Assembly (NCBI RefSeq): GCF_900103365.1
Contig: NZ_LT629703.1
Span: forward strand, 2,914,001-2,978,000
DNA from: Afipia sp. GAS231
GTDB lineage: Bacteria; Pseudomonadota; Alphaproteobacteria; Rhizobiales; Xanthobacteraceae
Direction: 5' to 3'
DNA length: 64,000 nucleotides
Positions 16,995 through 25,796 of this stretch are shown piece after piece (the stretch's first letter is position 1; every line of letters starts with the position of its first letter). A program made the translations under genes and the position numbers. Under the pieces are notes generated by a model. That model made no database searches. It was not told the origin of the DNA and was given only the letters and a program-made list of their open reading frames with translations.

Positions 16995-17348
16995 ATGTCC
17001 AGCGACCTCGACCAACTCACCGCGCTCAACCGAGACTACGTCGCCTCGGTGCAGAACTGCGACGTCAAGCGCTTCGACGAAATCCTGGCGCCGGAGTTCT
17101 ATTGCTCCAATCCCGACAAGTCGCTGGTCGACCGCGCCGGGTTTCTCAAGCAAACGGCCCTGCCGGTCACGATCAGGAATCTGAAAGAGCACGACGTGAA
17201 GATCCGCGTCCTCGGCGACTTCGCCATCATCCACGCCACCACCAGCTATACGACGGCGGATGGTACAAAGGCCCACGGGCGCTACACCGATTGCTGGGCG
17301 AAGCAGAACGGCAAGTGGCTGGCGGTGTCGGCGCACGTGTCGCGGTAG
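16995..17348 (+). CDS. NTF2-like (DUF4440/SnoaL-type) protein
   Basis: Small cytoplasmic protein of 117 aa with the cone-like NTF2 fold pattern: N-terminal helices (DQLTALNRDYVASVQNCDVKRFDEIL), then APEFYCSNPDKS and strands ending GRYTDCWAKQNGKWLAVSAHVS. The family includes isomerases, cyclases and binding proteins, so no reaction is assigned. A strong ribosome site (GGGAGGAA) sets the start. It follows the amidase after a repeat and may be transcribed with it. Confidence 0.8.
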   Translation: MSSDLDQLTALNRDYVASVQNCDVKRFDEILAPEFYCSNPDKSLVDRAGFLKQTALPVTIRNLKEHDVKIRVLGDFAIIHATTSYTTADGTKAHGRYTDCWAKQNGKWLAVSAHVSR

Positions 17349-17360
17349 GGTCTAACACCG

Positions 17361-17439
17361 TCATTCCGGGGCGATGCGAAGCATCGAACCCGGAATCTCG
17401 AGATTCCGGGTCTGGTCCTTCGGACCATCCCGGAATGAC
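17361..17439. repeat. Dispersed palindrome, 'GTCATTCCGG' family, copy 3
   Basis: GTCATTCCGGGGCGATGCGA at the left end and CATCCCGGAATGAC at the right, with a central CCCGGAATCTCGAGATTCCGGG palindrome written here as CCGGAATCT / AGATTCCGG arms. Confidence 0.8.
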
Positions 17440-17477
17440 AGCCGTCTCCCATTGTGCCGCTTACATCGGCCGCGGCG

Positions 17478-17505
17478 TATGGGTCCCGGCCTTCGCCGGG
17501 ACGAC
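17478..17505. repeat. Half copy of the 'CGTCGTCCC' palindrome family
   Basis: Only the right half (GTATGGGTCCCGG ... GCCGGGACGAC) is present, lying after a 'GTCATTCCGG' copy. Two families thus abut in one convergent gap. Confidence 0.65.
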
Positions 17506-17518
17506 GGCTGTCTATCCA

Positions 17519-18607
17519 TCAGCTATCAAACATGATCACGCTGCGCAGCGTCTTGCCGGCCTTCATGTTGGCAAAGCCCTCGTTGATCTCGGAAAGCTTC
17601 AACTTGGCCGAGATCCAGTCTTCCAGATGCAGCTTGCCGCGCATGTAGAATTCGATAAGGCGGGGCATGTCGACACGGAAATGGTTGGAGCCCATCGACG
17701 AGCCCTGGATCCGGCGCTCGCGCAAGAAATCGAAGCCGTGCAGCTCGATCTTCTGACCGAACGGAATCATGCCGACGATGGTCGCGGTGCCGCCGGGCGC
17801 CAGCATGGCGAACGACTGTTCCGCGGTGTCTTTCCGTCCCAGCACTTCGAACGAGTGCTGCACGCCGCCATTGGTGAGATCGCGGACCTGCTGCACCACG
17901 TCGCCGTTGCGGGGATCGACGACGTCGGTGGCCCCTAACTTGGTGGCCAACTGCAGCTTGGCCGGATTGGTGTCGATCGCGATGATGCGGCCGGCACCGG
18001 CAATCGCCGCACCGTTGATCGCCGCCATGCCGACGCCGCCGCAGCCGATCACGGCTACGGTTTCGCCGGCGGTGACCTTGGCGGTGTTCACGACAGCCCC
18101 ATAGCCGGTGATGACGCCGCAGCCGATCAGCGCCGCCAGTTCCAGCGGCATGTCCTTGCGGATTTTGACGATGGCGTTTTCGTGCACCAGCATCTGCTCG
18201 GCGAACGACGACAGGTTGAGGAACTGGTTGAGCTTCTCCGAACGCGCCCAGGACAGCCGGTTGGAAGCGCCCGGCAGCATCTTCACGGTGGTGTCGGTGC
18301 AGAGCACGGTGCGGCCGGTGGTGCAGTTGTCGCAGGTGCCGCAGAACACCGACAGGCACGTCACGACGTGATCGCCGGGCTTCACATAGGTCACGTCCGA
18401 GCCGACCTTCTCGACGACCCCGGCGGACTCATGGCCGAGCACCGCGGGCAGCGGGTGCGGATACAGCCCTTCCATGAAGTGCAGGTCGGAGTGACAGAGG
18501 CCGGCGACGCGGGTACGGATCAGGACTTCGCGCGGGCCGGGATTCGGCACGCTGACATCCTCGATCTGCAGCGGCTTGTTGACTTCGAACAGTACGGCGG
18601 CCTTCAT
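17519..18607 (-). CDS. Zinc-dependent alcohol dehydrogenase (MDR superfamily)
   Basis: NAD-dependent alcohol or aldehyde oxidoreductase of 362 aa. The catalytic zinc ligands are Cys38 (GLCHSD) and His59-Glu60 (GHESAG); the structural zinc site is Cys89, Cys92, Cys95, Cys103. The Rossmann motif is GCGGVG at about 190. The ATG at 18607 is chosen because GGGAG lies five bases before it; a GTG two codons earlier overlaps that site. It resembles class III-like and fatty-alcohol dehydrogenases. The gene is followed downstream by repeats and sits next to the AidB-like dehydrogenase. Confidence 0.93.
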   Translation of the reverse strand: MKAAVLFEVNKPLQIEDVSVPNPGPREVLIRTRVAGLCHSDLHFMEGLYPHPLPAVLGHESAGVVEKVGSDVTYVKPGDHVVTCLSVFCGTCDNCTTGRTVLCTDTTVKMLPGASNRLSWARSEKLNQFLNLSSFAEQMLVHENAIVKIRKDMPLELAALIGCGVITGYGAVVNTAKVTAGETVAVIGCGGVGMAAINGAAIAGAGRIIAIDTNPAKLQLATKLGATDVVDPRNGDVVQQVRDLTNGGVQHSFEVLGRKDTAEQSFAMLAPGGTATIVGMIPFGQKIELHGFDFLRERRIQGSSMGSNHFRVDMPRLIEFYMRGKLHLEDWISAKLKLSEINEGFANMKAGKTLRSVIMFDS

Positions 18608-18660
18608 GGGCACTCCCTTTATTTTATGTTTCTTGAACCAGAACCTTGCGTGGCCACAGC

Positions 18661-20439
18661 CTACGCTGCCGAAAGCAATTCGCCAACCTCGGCCATGCCG
18701 ATCGCGCGCTCGCCGAGCAGGTGTCCGGTAATTGCACGTTGCGCGGCACTTTCCGTGAGCTGGAACGGATCGCCCGGCGACACGCGATGGTCGATGACCA
18801 TGCGCGACAGCAGCAGCCGGCGCGCGTCGCCGCGCATCTCGTGAATCCGCCCGCCTTCCCAGGCCAGCGCCACCGCGCTGGCGACATGGTAAAGCAGGCT
18901 CGTCGCACGCCGCGCGTCCCCTTCATTGTCGGATTTGGCGGCGACCTGTCGCGCAAAGCCGATGGCGCGATCGGCAAGATCGCCGAGACGCTTGCGCCAG
19001 GTCTGCGGCACATTGGCGCTGTCGTCGAGCCGGGCGTGCAGGTCGGCGGCGAGCGCGCCATCTGCGCCATGGCGGCCGACCGCGCGCTTCAACGCATCGA
19101 TCGCGACGATGTTGCCGGTGCCTTCCCAGATCGAACCGAGATGGGCATCGCGCAACAGCCGCGCGGTGGCGAATTCCTCGATGTAACCGATGCCGCCGCG
19201 CATCTCCAGCGCATCGCCGCACACCTTGCGGGCGTCGCGGGTGGCGCGGAATTTCAGGGTCGGGGTCAGGATCCGCAGCAGCGCCGCCGCATCCTGGCTG
19301 CCGGCCTCGGCACGATCCAGCGCATCGGCGGTGAGAAAACTCATCGACAGCGCCTGCTCGGTCGGCAACATGATCTTCATCAATTGCCGCCGCGCCAGCG
19401 GCAGGTCGATGATGCGCTGGCCGAACACCACGCGGTTTCGCGCCACCGTCATCGCGTCATGATACGCGCGCCGCATCAGCGCGGTGGATTTGACGCCATT
19501 GGAAAGCCTGGACGAATTGACCATCTCGGCCATCTGCACGAAGCCGCGATCGAGCTTGCCGACCGCATAGGCAATCGCGCCTTCCAGTTTGATCTCACCC
19601 GAGGCCATCGAGCGGGTGCCGAGCTTGTCCTTTAGCCGCACGATCCGGTAGTGGTTTTGCGAGCCGTCCTCCAGCCGCCGCGGCATTAGGAACAGGCCGA
19701 CGCCCCGGGTGCCGGGGCCGGCGCCTTCCGGCCGTGCCAGCAGCATCACCACCTCGGCGTCCGCATTGGAGCAGAACCATTTCTCGCCATGCAGACGCCA
19801 GTGATCGCCTTCCTGCACAGCCGTTGTGGTCAGCGTGCCGACGTCGGAGCCGCCTTCCTTCTCGGTCATGAACTGGCCGCCCTGGGTCAGCTTGCTCATG
19901 TCGGTCTGGGTCAGGCCGTCGAGATAGCGCGCCTTCAAGGCGTCGCTGCCGAAATTGTTCAAGAGCTTGGCGCAACCGTCGGTGACGTTGATCGGGCAAC
20001 CCATGCCGAATTCGGTCTGGTTGAACAGGAACGTAAAGGCGTGCTTGGCGACGACGGGATATTTGTCCGGCCAGCCCATGATGCCCTTGCGGATCGACAT
20101 CGCGTGAATGCCGAACTCGCCGAACGCGGCCTTCTCCAGCTCGCGATAGGCCGGATGATATTCGATGTATTGCGAATCGCGCCCGAAGCGGTCGCGCTGG
20201 TGCAGCACCGGCGTGTGGCGGTCGGCCAGCCGTGCGCATTCGTCGAGATAGCCGCCCGCGAGCCCGCCGAGGCGATCGAGATGCGGCTCGATGTGCCGGA
20301 ACAGCGCTTCGGGAAGATGCAGCTTGAGCAAATCCGTCAGCGCCGGATCGGCCCGGTAGAAATTCATCCCCGTCGTGTCCGGTGCCAGCAATCCCGGCTG
20401 GTTGGCCGCGCCTGCGCGTTCCTGCTTGAGTGGCTGCAT
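18661..20439 (-). CDS. AidB/FadE-like acyl-CoA dehydrogenase
   Basis: Long acyl-CoA dehydrogenase-family protein of 592 aa (ordinary members have about 380). The N-terminal extension (about 1-130) is followed by FNQTEFGMGCPINVTDGCAK, the FAD-site segment MTEKEGGSDVGTLTT (about 190), and EMRGGIGYIEEFATARLLRD late in the protein. A C-terminal helical tail of about 150 residues follows. This layout matches AidB-type proteins; AidB binds DNA and limits alkylation damage, but many relatives are catabolic. The start at 20439 has AAGGG upstream; a 12-codon extension is possible. It is divergent from a GST gene. Confidence 0.88.
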   Translation of the reverse strand: MQPLKQERAGAANQPGLLAPDTTGMNFYRADPALTDLLKLHLPEALFRHIEPHLDRLGGLAGGYLDECARLADRHTPVLHQRDRFGRDSQYIEYHPAYRELEKAAFGEFGIHAMSIRKGIMGWPDKYPVVAKHAFTFLFNQTEFGMGCPINVTDGCAKLLNNFGSDALKARYLDGLTQTDMSKLTQGGQFMTEKEGGSDVGTLTTTAVQEGDHWRLHGEKWFCSNADAEVVMLLARPEGAGPGTRGVGLFLMPRRLEDGSQNHYRIVRLKDKLGTRSMASGEIKLEGAIAYAVGKLDRGFVQMAEMVNSSRLSNGVKSTALMRRAYHDAMTVARNRVVFGQRIIDLPLARRQLMKIMLPTEQALSMSFLTADALDRAEAGSQDAAALLRILTPTLKFRATRDARKVCGDALEMRGGIGYIEEFATARLLRDAHLGSIWEGTGNIVAIDALKRAVGRHGADGALAADLHARLDDSANVPQTWRKRLGDLADRAIGFARQVAAKSDNEGDARRATSLLYHVASAVALAWEGGRIHEMRGDARRLLLSRMVIDHRVSPGDPFQLTESAAQRAITGHLLGERAIGMAEVGELLSAA

Positions 20440-20530
20440 TTTTAGCCCTTGTTCGTTCCGCCCGATATTGATCATCTACCGATAACGCAGGCGATCAAGC
20501 CGTCAACAAGCAACATTGGAGGACCGCCCC

Positions 20531-21529
20531 ATGGCGGACGGATATCGCGTTATCGGCGCAGAAATGTCGCCCTACTCCGTCAAGGTCCGCTCTTATTTCC
20601 GCTACAAGGGAATTCCGCATCAATGGGTGTTGCGCAATGCGGCAAGCCAGCCGGAATTCGAGAAATACGCCAAAATGCCGATCATCCCGCTGGTGGTCAC
20701 ACCCGGCGGTACTGGCATCCAGGATTCCACCCCGATCATCGACCTGGTCGAGAAACATCACCCTGAACCCTCGATCCATCCTGGCGAGCCCGTCACGCGG
20801 TTCATCTCCGCGCTGATCGAGGAATTCGGCGACGAGTGGGGCAACAAATGGATGTTTCACTACCGCTGGGCCCGCGACGTCGACCAGATCTCCTCGGCCG
20901 GACGCATCGCGCGGATGCGCGCGCCCGGCGCCAGCGAGCAGGAACATGATGCGTTCACGGCGCAAGTGCGCGCGCGCATGGTCGACCGGGTCTGGTTCGT
21001 TGGCTCGAACGCCACGACCGCACCGCAGATCGAGTCTGGATTCCAGGAAATCCTTGATATGCTCGACGCGCATCTGGCAACGCGTCCCTATCTATTTGGC
21101 GGACGACCGGCGTTCGGCGATTTCGGACTCTGGGGCCAGTTCTACGAGATGTGGACCGATCCAACGGTGGGCGGCTTGATCGGCGGCGGCGCACCACACG
21201 TGCTCGACTGGGTACACCGCATGCTGTGGCCGCGGAACGAAGGCGCGTTCGAAACATGGACCGCGCTGGCGCCGACCCTGATGCCGATTCTGACCAAGCA
21301 GGTCGGGCGGCAATTCTGGACCTGGACGCTCGCCAACGAAAAGGCGCTGATGGAGGCCAAGGACGAGTTCAGCGTTACCCTTGGCGACAAGGTCTGGGTT
21401 CAGAAGCCGCAGAAATATCACGCCCGTTCGCTCGGCATGCTCCGTGCCAAATATGCCGAGATCGCCGACAAGCGCGATCTCGACCTGATCCTCGCTGCCG
21501 CGGGTTGCCTCGCGGGATTGCGCGCTTAG
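20531..21529 (+). CDS. Glutathione S-transferase family protein
   Basis: Protein of 332 aa, longer than the usual 200-230. It opens with a thioredoxin-like N-domain (YRVIGAEMSPYSVKVRSYFRYKGIP), the cis-Pro segment MPIIPLVV and the DSTPIIDLVEKHH motif, then a helical C-domain with RPAFGDFGLWGQFYEMW. A further C-terminal stretch of about 90 residues is specific to this subgroup. The catalytic residue is probably Ser14 or Tyr15 (MSPYS). GGAGGA sets the start. It leads a plus-strand run with an SDR and an enoyl-CoA hydratase. Confidence 0.85.
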   Translation: MADGYRVIGAEMSPYSVKVRSYFRYKGIPHQWVLRNAASQPEFEKYAKMPIIPLVVTPGGTGIQDSTPIIDLVEKHHPEPSIHPGEPVTRFISALIEEFGDEWGNKWMFHYRWARDVDQISSAGRIARMRAPGASEQEHDAFTAQVRARMVDRVWFVGSNATTAPQIESGFQEILDMLDAHLATRPYLFGGRPAFGDFGLWGQFYEMWTDPTVGGLIGGGAPHVLDWVHRMLWPRNEGAFETWTALAPTLMPILTKQVGRQFWTWTLANEKALMEAKDEFSVTLGDKVWVQKPQKYHARSLGMLRAKYAEIADKRDLDLILAAAGCLAGLRA

Positions 21530-21563
21530 ATACCCAGTCCCCGACCATTTGAGGACCGCGCCG

Positions 21564-22265
21564 ATGGACATCCCGAAATACAAGAACGCCCTGATCGTCG
21601 GCGCCGGAGAAGGCCTGAGCGCATCGCTGGCGCGGCTGTTCGCTCGCGAAGGCATCAAGGTCGCGCTGGCCGCCCGCAAGATCGAGAAGCTCGGCGCGCT
21701 CTGCACCGAGACCGGCGCCAAGGCCTTTGCCTGCGACGCCACCAACGCGGAGGAGGTCGAGCGGCTGTTCGGCCTGGTCGAGCGTGAAATCGGCGTGCCC
21801 GACCTCGTCGTCTACAACGCCAGCGGGCGCGCGCGCGGCGCTTTTACCGACCTGGTGCCGGCGGACGTCGCCCAGGCGATCGCAGTCTCGGCGTTCGGCG
21901 GCTTTCTGGTGGCGCAGCAGGCGGTGCAGCGCATGCTACCCAACAAGCATGGCGCCATCCTGTTCACCGGCGCCTCCGCCAGCGTCAAGGGCTACGCGCA
22001 GTCGGCGCCGTTCGCGATGGGCAAGTTCGCGTTGCGCGGGCTCGCCCAGAGCATGGCGCGCGAATTGTCGCCGCACGGCATCCACATCGCGCATTTCGTC
22101 ATCGACGGCGGCATCCGCAGTGCGGCGCGGACGGAACCTGCCGACAGACCGGACTCGATGCTCGACCCCGACGCCATTGCGCTGAGCTACTGGAATGTGC
22201 TGCAACAACCACGCAGCGCCTGGACCTGGGAACTGGAACTGCGTCCGTGGGTGGAGAAGTTTTAG
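21564..22265 (+). CDS. Short-chain dehydrogenase-like protein with catalytic Tyr replaced by Phe
   Basis: SDR-fold protein of 233 aa from the ATG at 21564, with GAGGA upstream. The nucleotide site is GAGEGLSAS (13-21) instead of the usual TGxxxGIG; NAS is at 85-87 and the Ser region at TGASAS (135-140). Where SDRs have YxxxK, this has Phe150-Ala-Met-Gly-Lys154, so the general acid/base Tyr is missing. It may have lost classical reductase chemistry or use another residue. It lies 34 bp after the GST gene, suggesting cotranscription. Confidence 0.85.
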   Translation: MDIPKYKNALIVGAGEGLSASLARLFAREGIKVALAARKIEKLGALCTETGAKAFACDATNAEEVERLFGLVEREIGVPDLVVYNASGRARGAFTDLVPADVAQAIAVSAFGGFLVAQQAVQRMLPNKHGAILFTGASASVKGYAQSAPFAMGKFALRGLAQSMARELSPHGIHIAHFVIDGGIRSAARTEPADRPDSMLDPDAIALSYWNVLQQPRSAWTWELELRPWVEKF

Positions 22266-22271
22266 GCTGCC

Positions 22272-22360
22272 GTAGGGTGGGCAAAGCGAAGCGTGCCCAC
22301 CGTTGACGACTGCGCATGAACTTGGTGGGCACGGCGCCAGCGCCTTTGCCCACCCTACGG
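22272..22360. repeat. Dispersed palindrome, 'TAGGGTGGGCAAAGCG' family, copy 2
   Basis: GTAGGGTGGGCAAAGCGAAG at the left end and GCGCCTTTGCCCACCCTAC at the right, nearly identical to copy 1. It separates the atypical SDR from the hydratase. Confidence 0.8.
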
Positions 22361-22400
22361 AATTGCCACAAGAACGAACAACAAGGGCATGGGGAACGAA

Positions 22401-23231
22401 ATGACCACCGAGACCAAGATCGACACCGGCACCGACGAATTGCTGTGCGTGATCCGCGACCGCGTCGCCATCATCACGTTGAACCGCCCCGAAGCGCGCA
22501 ACGCGATGTCGGATAATCTGACGCCGGCCTTGCGCAACATGATCAAGGCCTGCGGCGAGAATCCCGAAGTCGGCGCGCTGCTGCTGACCGGCGCCGGGAC
22601 GGCGTTCTGCGCCGGTGGCAACGTCAAGGGCATGGGCGCCAACCGCGACAAGAGCAAACTCGCAATGTCGCATGACGAGCGGGTCGCCGATCTGCAGGAG
22701 CGACAGCGCCTGCTGACCGGCGCGCTGGTCTCGGTGCGCAAGCCGACCATCGCGGCGCTGCCGGGCGCAGCCGTCGGTGCAGGTTTGGCGCTGGCGATGG
22801 CCTGCGACATGCGGATCGCCGCGCAGTCGGCCTTCCTTTCCACCGGCTATCTCAAGGTCGGCCTCAGCGGCGACTACGGCATCGCCTGGCTGCTGACCCG
22901 ACTGGTCGGCACCTCGCGGGCACGCGAATTGATGTTCACCAGCGAGCGGGTCGAGGCTGCGCGCTGCGAGACGATCGGCCTCGTCAACCGCGTGGTCCCG
23001 GATGACCAATTGCAGGCGGAAGCCTTCGCGCTCGCCAAATCGATCGCGGACGGACCGACGATTGCGATCCGCTACATGAAGGACAATCTCGACGAAGCCC
23101 TGATGTTCGACTTCGCCACCGCGCGCGACCACGAAGCCGAACGCATGGTCCGCTGCCAGGTGACATCGGATCACAAGGAGGCCGTGCAGGCGTTTGTCGA
23201 GAAGCGCAAGGCGGTGTTCAGGGGGGCTTGA
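22401..23231 (+). CDS. Enoyl-CoA hydratase/isomerase family protein
   Basis: Crotonase-fold protein of 276 aa, starting at the ATG at 22401 after GGGGAACGA. The oxyanion-hole segments are TAFCAGGNVKGMG (about 66-78) and LPGAAVGAGLALAMACDMRIA (about 120-140), and YLKVGLSGDYGIAWLL carries the acidic position. It follows the GST and SDR on the plus strand after a repeat. The substrate is unknown; it could serve the beta-oxidation genes elsewhere in the window. Confidence 0.9.
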   Translation: MTTETKIDTGTDELLCVIRDRVAIITLNRPEARNAMSDNLTPALRNMIKACGENPEVGALLLTGAGTAFCAGGNVKGMGANRDKSKLAMSHDERVADLQERQRLLTGALVSVRKPTIAALPGAAVGAGLALAMACDMRIAAQSAFLSTGYLKVGLSGDYGIAWLLTRLVGTSRARELMFTSERVEAARCETIGLVNRVVPDDQLQAEAFALAKSIADGPTIAIRYMKDNLDEALMFDFATARDHEAERMVRCQVTSDHKEAVQAFVEKRKAVFRGA

Positions 23232-23233
23232 GT

Positions 23234-23403
23234 TCTTCTCCTTCTCCCCGCTTGCGGGGTCGAGACAAGCGAAGCTCGCTCTTAGAAGGTCGGGATGAGG
23301 GGCTTTATCCGCGAGCACGCTGTTAATCGATAGACCTGTACCCCCTCATCCGGATCGCATCTGTCGATGCGATCCGACCTCTCCCCGCAAGCGGGGCGAG
23401 GTG
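23234..23403. repeat. Dispersed palindrome, 'TTCTCCCCG...CGGGGAGA' family, copy 1
   Basis: Left arm CTTCTCCCCGCTTGCGGGG and right arm CTCTCCCCGCAAGCGGGGCG, with an inner pair GGGATGAGGGG / CCCCCTCATCC. It lies between convergent genes. A relative is at 63531-63676. Confidence 0.75.
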
Positions 23404-23414
23404 AAGCAAGCGCC

Positions 23415-23819
23415 CTAGCCGATCGGATTCTGCTCGAATAGCCGCGCCACCATCACCGAATCGAGGTAGGCGCGGACGCGCACGATGCTGTCGTTGCTGA
23501 AGTAGCAGACCCAACAATAATGGTTGTCGAAGCGAAAGCCGTTTTTAGCGACAGCTTCGGAATGCAGTTCTACAATCGCAACGTCGTCGTCAATGATCAG
23601 GTTATCGACGTGCAATTGCGCGCCGTTCGGCAGCACCCTGCCGAGCTTTGCGAATGTGCCGGCGATGAAATCGGCTTTCGATTTGTAATGTCCGCCAAGC
23701 GGATGGGTGCCCATCACGATCCAGTCGACGTCATCGGCGACATGGGTGAAGAACCCGGCGCCGTCGCCATGCTCGAGGTCGGCGAAGATTTTTCGAACGA
23801 ATCCGGCATCGACCGCCAC
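23415..23819 (-). CDS. NTF2-like / ketosteroid isomerase-type protein
   Basis: Protein of 134 aa with the SnoaL/NTF2 pattern: helix DAGFVRKIFADLEHGDGAGFFTHVADDVDW, then GTHPLGGHYKSKADFIAG and the strand FDNHYCWVCYFSNDSIVRVRAYLDSVMV. The GTG at 23819 is chosen because GGGAGGGAG lies just before it; an ATG 20 codons earlier has no such site. Function is unknown; members bind small hydrophobic ligands or act as isomerases. It is the neighbour of a LysR regulator on the same strand. Confidence 0.8.
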   Translation of the reverse strand: MAVDAGFVRKIFADLEHGDGAGFFTHVADDVDWIVMGTHPLGGHYKSKADFIAGTFAKLGRVLPNGAQLHVDNLIIDDDVAIVELHSEAVAKNGFRFDNHYCWVCYFSNDSIVRVRAYLDSVMVARLFEQNPIG

Positions 23820-23897
23820 GGCGCTCCCTCCCCTGAATGCGTCAGCCGGTACTTTAGCGATCGGCGACGCAAAGGCCATACACAGCCTGTGCGACGT

Positions 23898-24785
23898 TTA
23901 GTTGCCCGCCCGCGCGAAATCGACGAATGCACGGAGTGCCGCCGGCAGTTGCCGGCGGCTCGGGTAGTACAGGAAGAAGCCGGGATAGGCCGGACACCAG
24001 TCGGCCAGCACGCGCACCAGTTTCTTTTTCGCTATCAACGCCTCGACCTGCGCCTCGAACACGTAGGCGAGCCCTGCCCCGTCCAGCGCCGCATCGACCA
24101 TCAGGTCCTGATCGTTCATCGTCAGCGGCCCTTCGACATCGATATCGACCTCGATGCCGCCGCGTTCGAATTCCCAGCGATAGACCGCACCACTGGTGAA
24201 TCGATAGCGGATGCACGGCATGCCTTTCAGGTCGTGCGGCGTCACCGGCGGTTTGCGCGCTTTGAAATACGCGGGCGAGCCGACCACCGCGAAGCGATGC
24301 CGCGGGCCGATCGGGACCGCGATCATGTCGGCGGCAATGGTCTCGCCGAAACGTACACCTGCATCGAAGCCGGCCGAGACCATGTCGATCAGAGCATCGT
24401 TGATCATGATCTCGACGCTGACGTCGGGATAGTTCTTGAGGAAGCGCGTCACGATCGGCAGCAGCACCAGCTGCGCCGATTGCCGCGCGGCGCTGAAGCG
24501 TAGCGTGCCGGCCGGCTTGCCGCGGAAATTGTTGAGGTCTTCCAGCGCGTCGTCGATATCCCGAAACGCCGGGCTGATGCGCGCGAACAGCCGCTCACCG
24601 GCTTCGGTCAGCGCGACGCTTCGGGTGGTGCGGTTGATCAGCCGGACATCGAGCCGCTCCTCGATATTGCGGAGCGCGTGGCTCAGCGCGGACGCGGACA
24701 CGCCGAGTTCGGTCGCCGCGGCCCGAAAGCTGCGGTGACGGGCGATGGCCAGGAAGGTCGCGAGGTCGGATGGGTCGATCCGCAT
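23898..24785 (-). CDS. LysR-family transcriptional regulator
   Basis: Regulator of 295 aa. The winged helix-turn-helix is at 5-65 (DLATFLAIARHRSFRAAATELGVSASALSHALRNIE), followed by the linker and a periplasmic-binding-like effector domain. It is divergent from the SDR gene at 24907 with a 121-bp gap, the usual layout for a LysR protein and its target. Close family members often control aldo/keto or SDR genes. The effector is unknown. Confidence 0.92.
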   Translation of the reverse strand: MRIDPSDLATFLAIARHRSFRAAATELGVSASALSHALRNIEERLDVRLINRTTRSVALTEAGERLFARISPAFRDIDDALEDLNNFRGKPAGTLRFSAARQSAQLVLLPIVTRFLKNYPDVSVEIMINDALIDMVSAGFDAGVRFGETIAADMIAVPIGPRHRFAVVGSPAYFKARKPPVTPHDLKGMPCIRYRFTSGAVYRWEFERGGIEVDIDVEGPLTMNDQDLMVDAALDGAGLAYVFEAQVEALIAKKKLVRVLADWCPAYPGFFLYYPSRRQLPAALRAFVDFARAGN

Positions 24786-24906
24786 TGATGAATTCTGCTC
24801 AGTAGCTTGTAAAATATGTAGCGGATTATCTCATCTATGGCGAGCCGCTAGGTTTTGCCCATCAGCCCGGCGAGAGCGCCGGGCCACATCAGGAAAGGGC
24901 AACACC

Positions 24907-25746
24907 ATGCGTGTCTGGTTCATCACAGGAGCTTCCCGGGGTTTTGGCGCCTTGATCGCGGAGGCCGCGCTCGCCGCGGGCGATGCGGTGGTCGCCACCG
25001 CGCGCGATCCCTCCACCATCACCGCTCGCCTCGGTTCGCATGAGCGGCTGCTGGCCACGCGGCTCGACGTCACCAGCGAGGCCGAGGCGCATGAGGCGGC
25101 GGGCCAGGCGGTGAAGAAATTCGGCCGCATCGATATCCTGGTCAACAACGCCGGCTACGGCCTCTTGGGTGCGATCGAGGAAGCCAGTGCGGCGGAGACG
25201 AGCAGGCTGTTCGCCACCAATGTGTTCGGCCTGCTCGGTGTGACCAGAGCCGTGCTGCCACATATGCGCCGCCAGCGCGCAGGCCATGTCATCAATGTCT
25301 CCTCGGTCGGCGGCTATGCCGGTTATCCCGGCTGGGGCGTCTATGGCGCCACCAAATTCGCGGTCGAAGGTATCACCGAGGCGCTGGCGGGCGAAGTAGC
25401 ACCCCTCGGTATCAAGGTGACCGTGGTCGAGCCCGGCTTCTTCCGCACCGATTTTCTTGACGAGACCTCGCTGTCGCGCACCGCGCAGCATATCGAGGAT
25501 TACAGCGAGACCGTAGGCCGAACCCGCGCGCACGCCGCCGACGTCAACCACGGCCAGCGCGGCGATCCGCGCAAGCTCGCCAGCGCCTTCATCGCGCTCG
25601 CAAACGCCGAGAATCCGCCGCTGCGGCTGCCGCTTGGGAGCGACACGGTGGCGCGGATCGAGGCCAAGAATGCCTTTGTGGCGGAGGAGTTGGCTACCTG
25701 GCGAGAGATCGCGACGTCGACGGATTTTACGGCAGAGGCCGCGTGA
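24907..25746 (+). CDS. Short-chain dehydrogenase/reductase
   Basis: Classical SDR of 279 aa, starting at the ATG at 24907 with AGGAAAGGG upstream. TGASRGFG (7-14), NNAG (about 83-86), Ser in INVSSVGGYAG, and YGATK are all intact, followed by VEPGFFRTDF. The family includes oxidoreductases for sugars, steroids and retinoid-like compounds. It is divergently paired with a LysR regulator, which probably induces it. A small GC-rich hairpin (GCCCGGC / GCCGGGC, 24865-24884) lies in its leader. Confidence 0.9.
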   Translation: MRVWFITGASRGFGALIAEAALAAGDAVVATARDPSTITARLGSHERLLATRLDVTSEAEAHEAAGQAVKKFGRIDILVNNAGYGLLGAIEEASAAETSRLFATNVFGLLGVTRAVLPHMRRQRAGHVINVSSVGGYAGYPGWGVYGATKFAVEGITEALAGEVAPLGIKVTVVEPGFFRTDFLDETSLSRTAQHIEDYSETVGRTRAHAADVNHGQRGDPRKLASAFIALANAENPPLRLPLGSDTVARIEAKNAFVAEELATWREIATSTDFTAEAA

Positions 25747-25755
25747 GAAGAAAGC

Positions 25756-25787
25756 AGCCCGGTTCCGGTTACCGCCAGAACCGGGCT
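25756..25787. terminator. Probable bidirectional terminator hairpin
   Basis: AGCCCGGTTC and GAACCGGGCT form a 10-bp stem between the convergent SDR and acetyltransferase genes. The T-run is weak, so efficiency is uncertain. Confidence 0.55.
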
Positions 25788-25796
25788 TAGTTCCTG

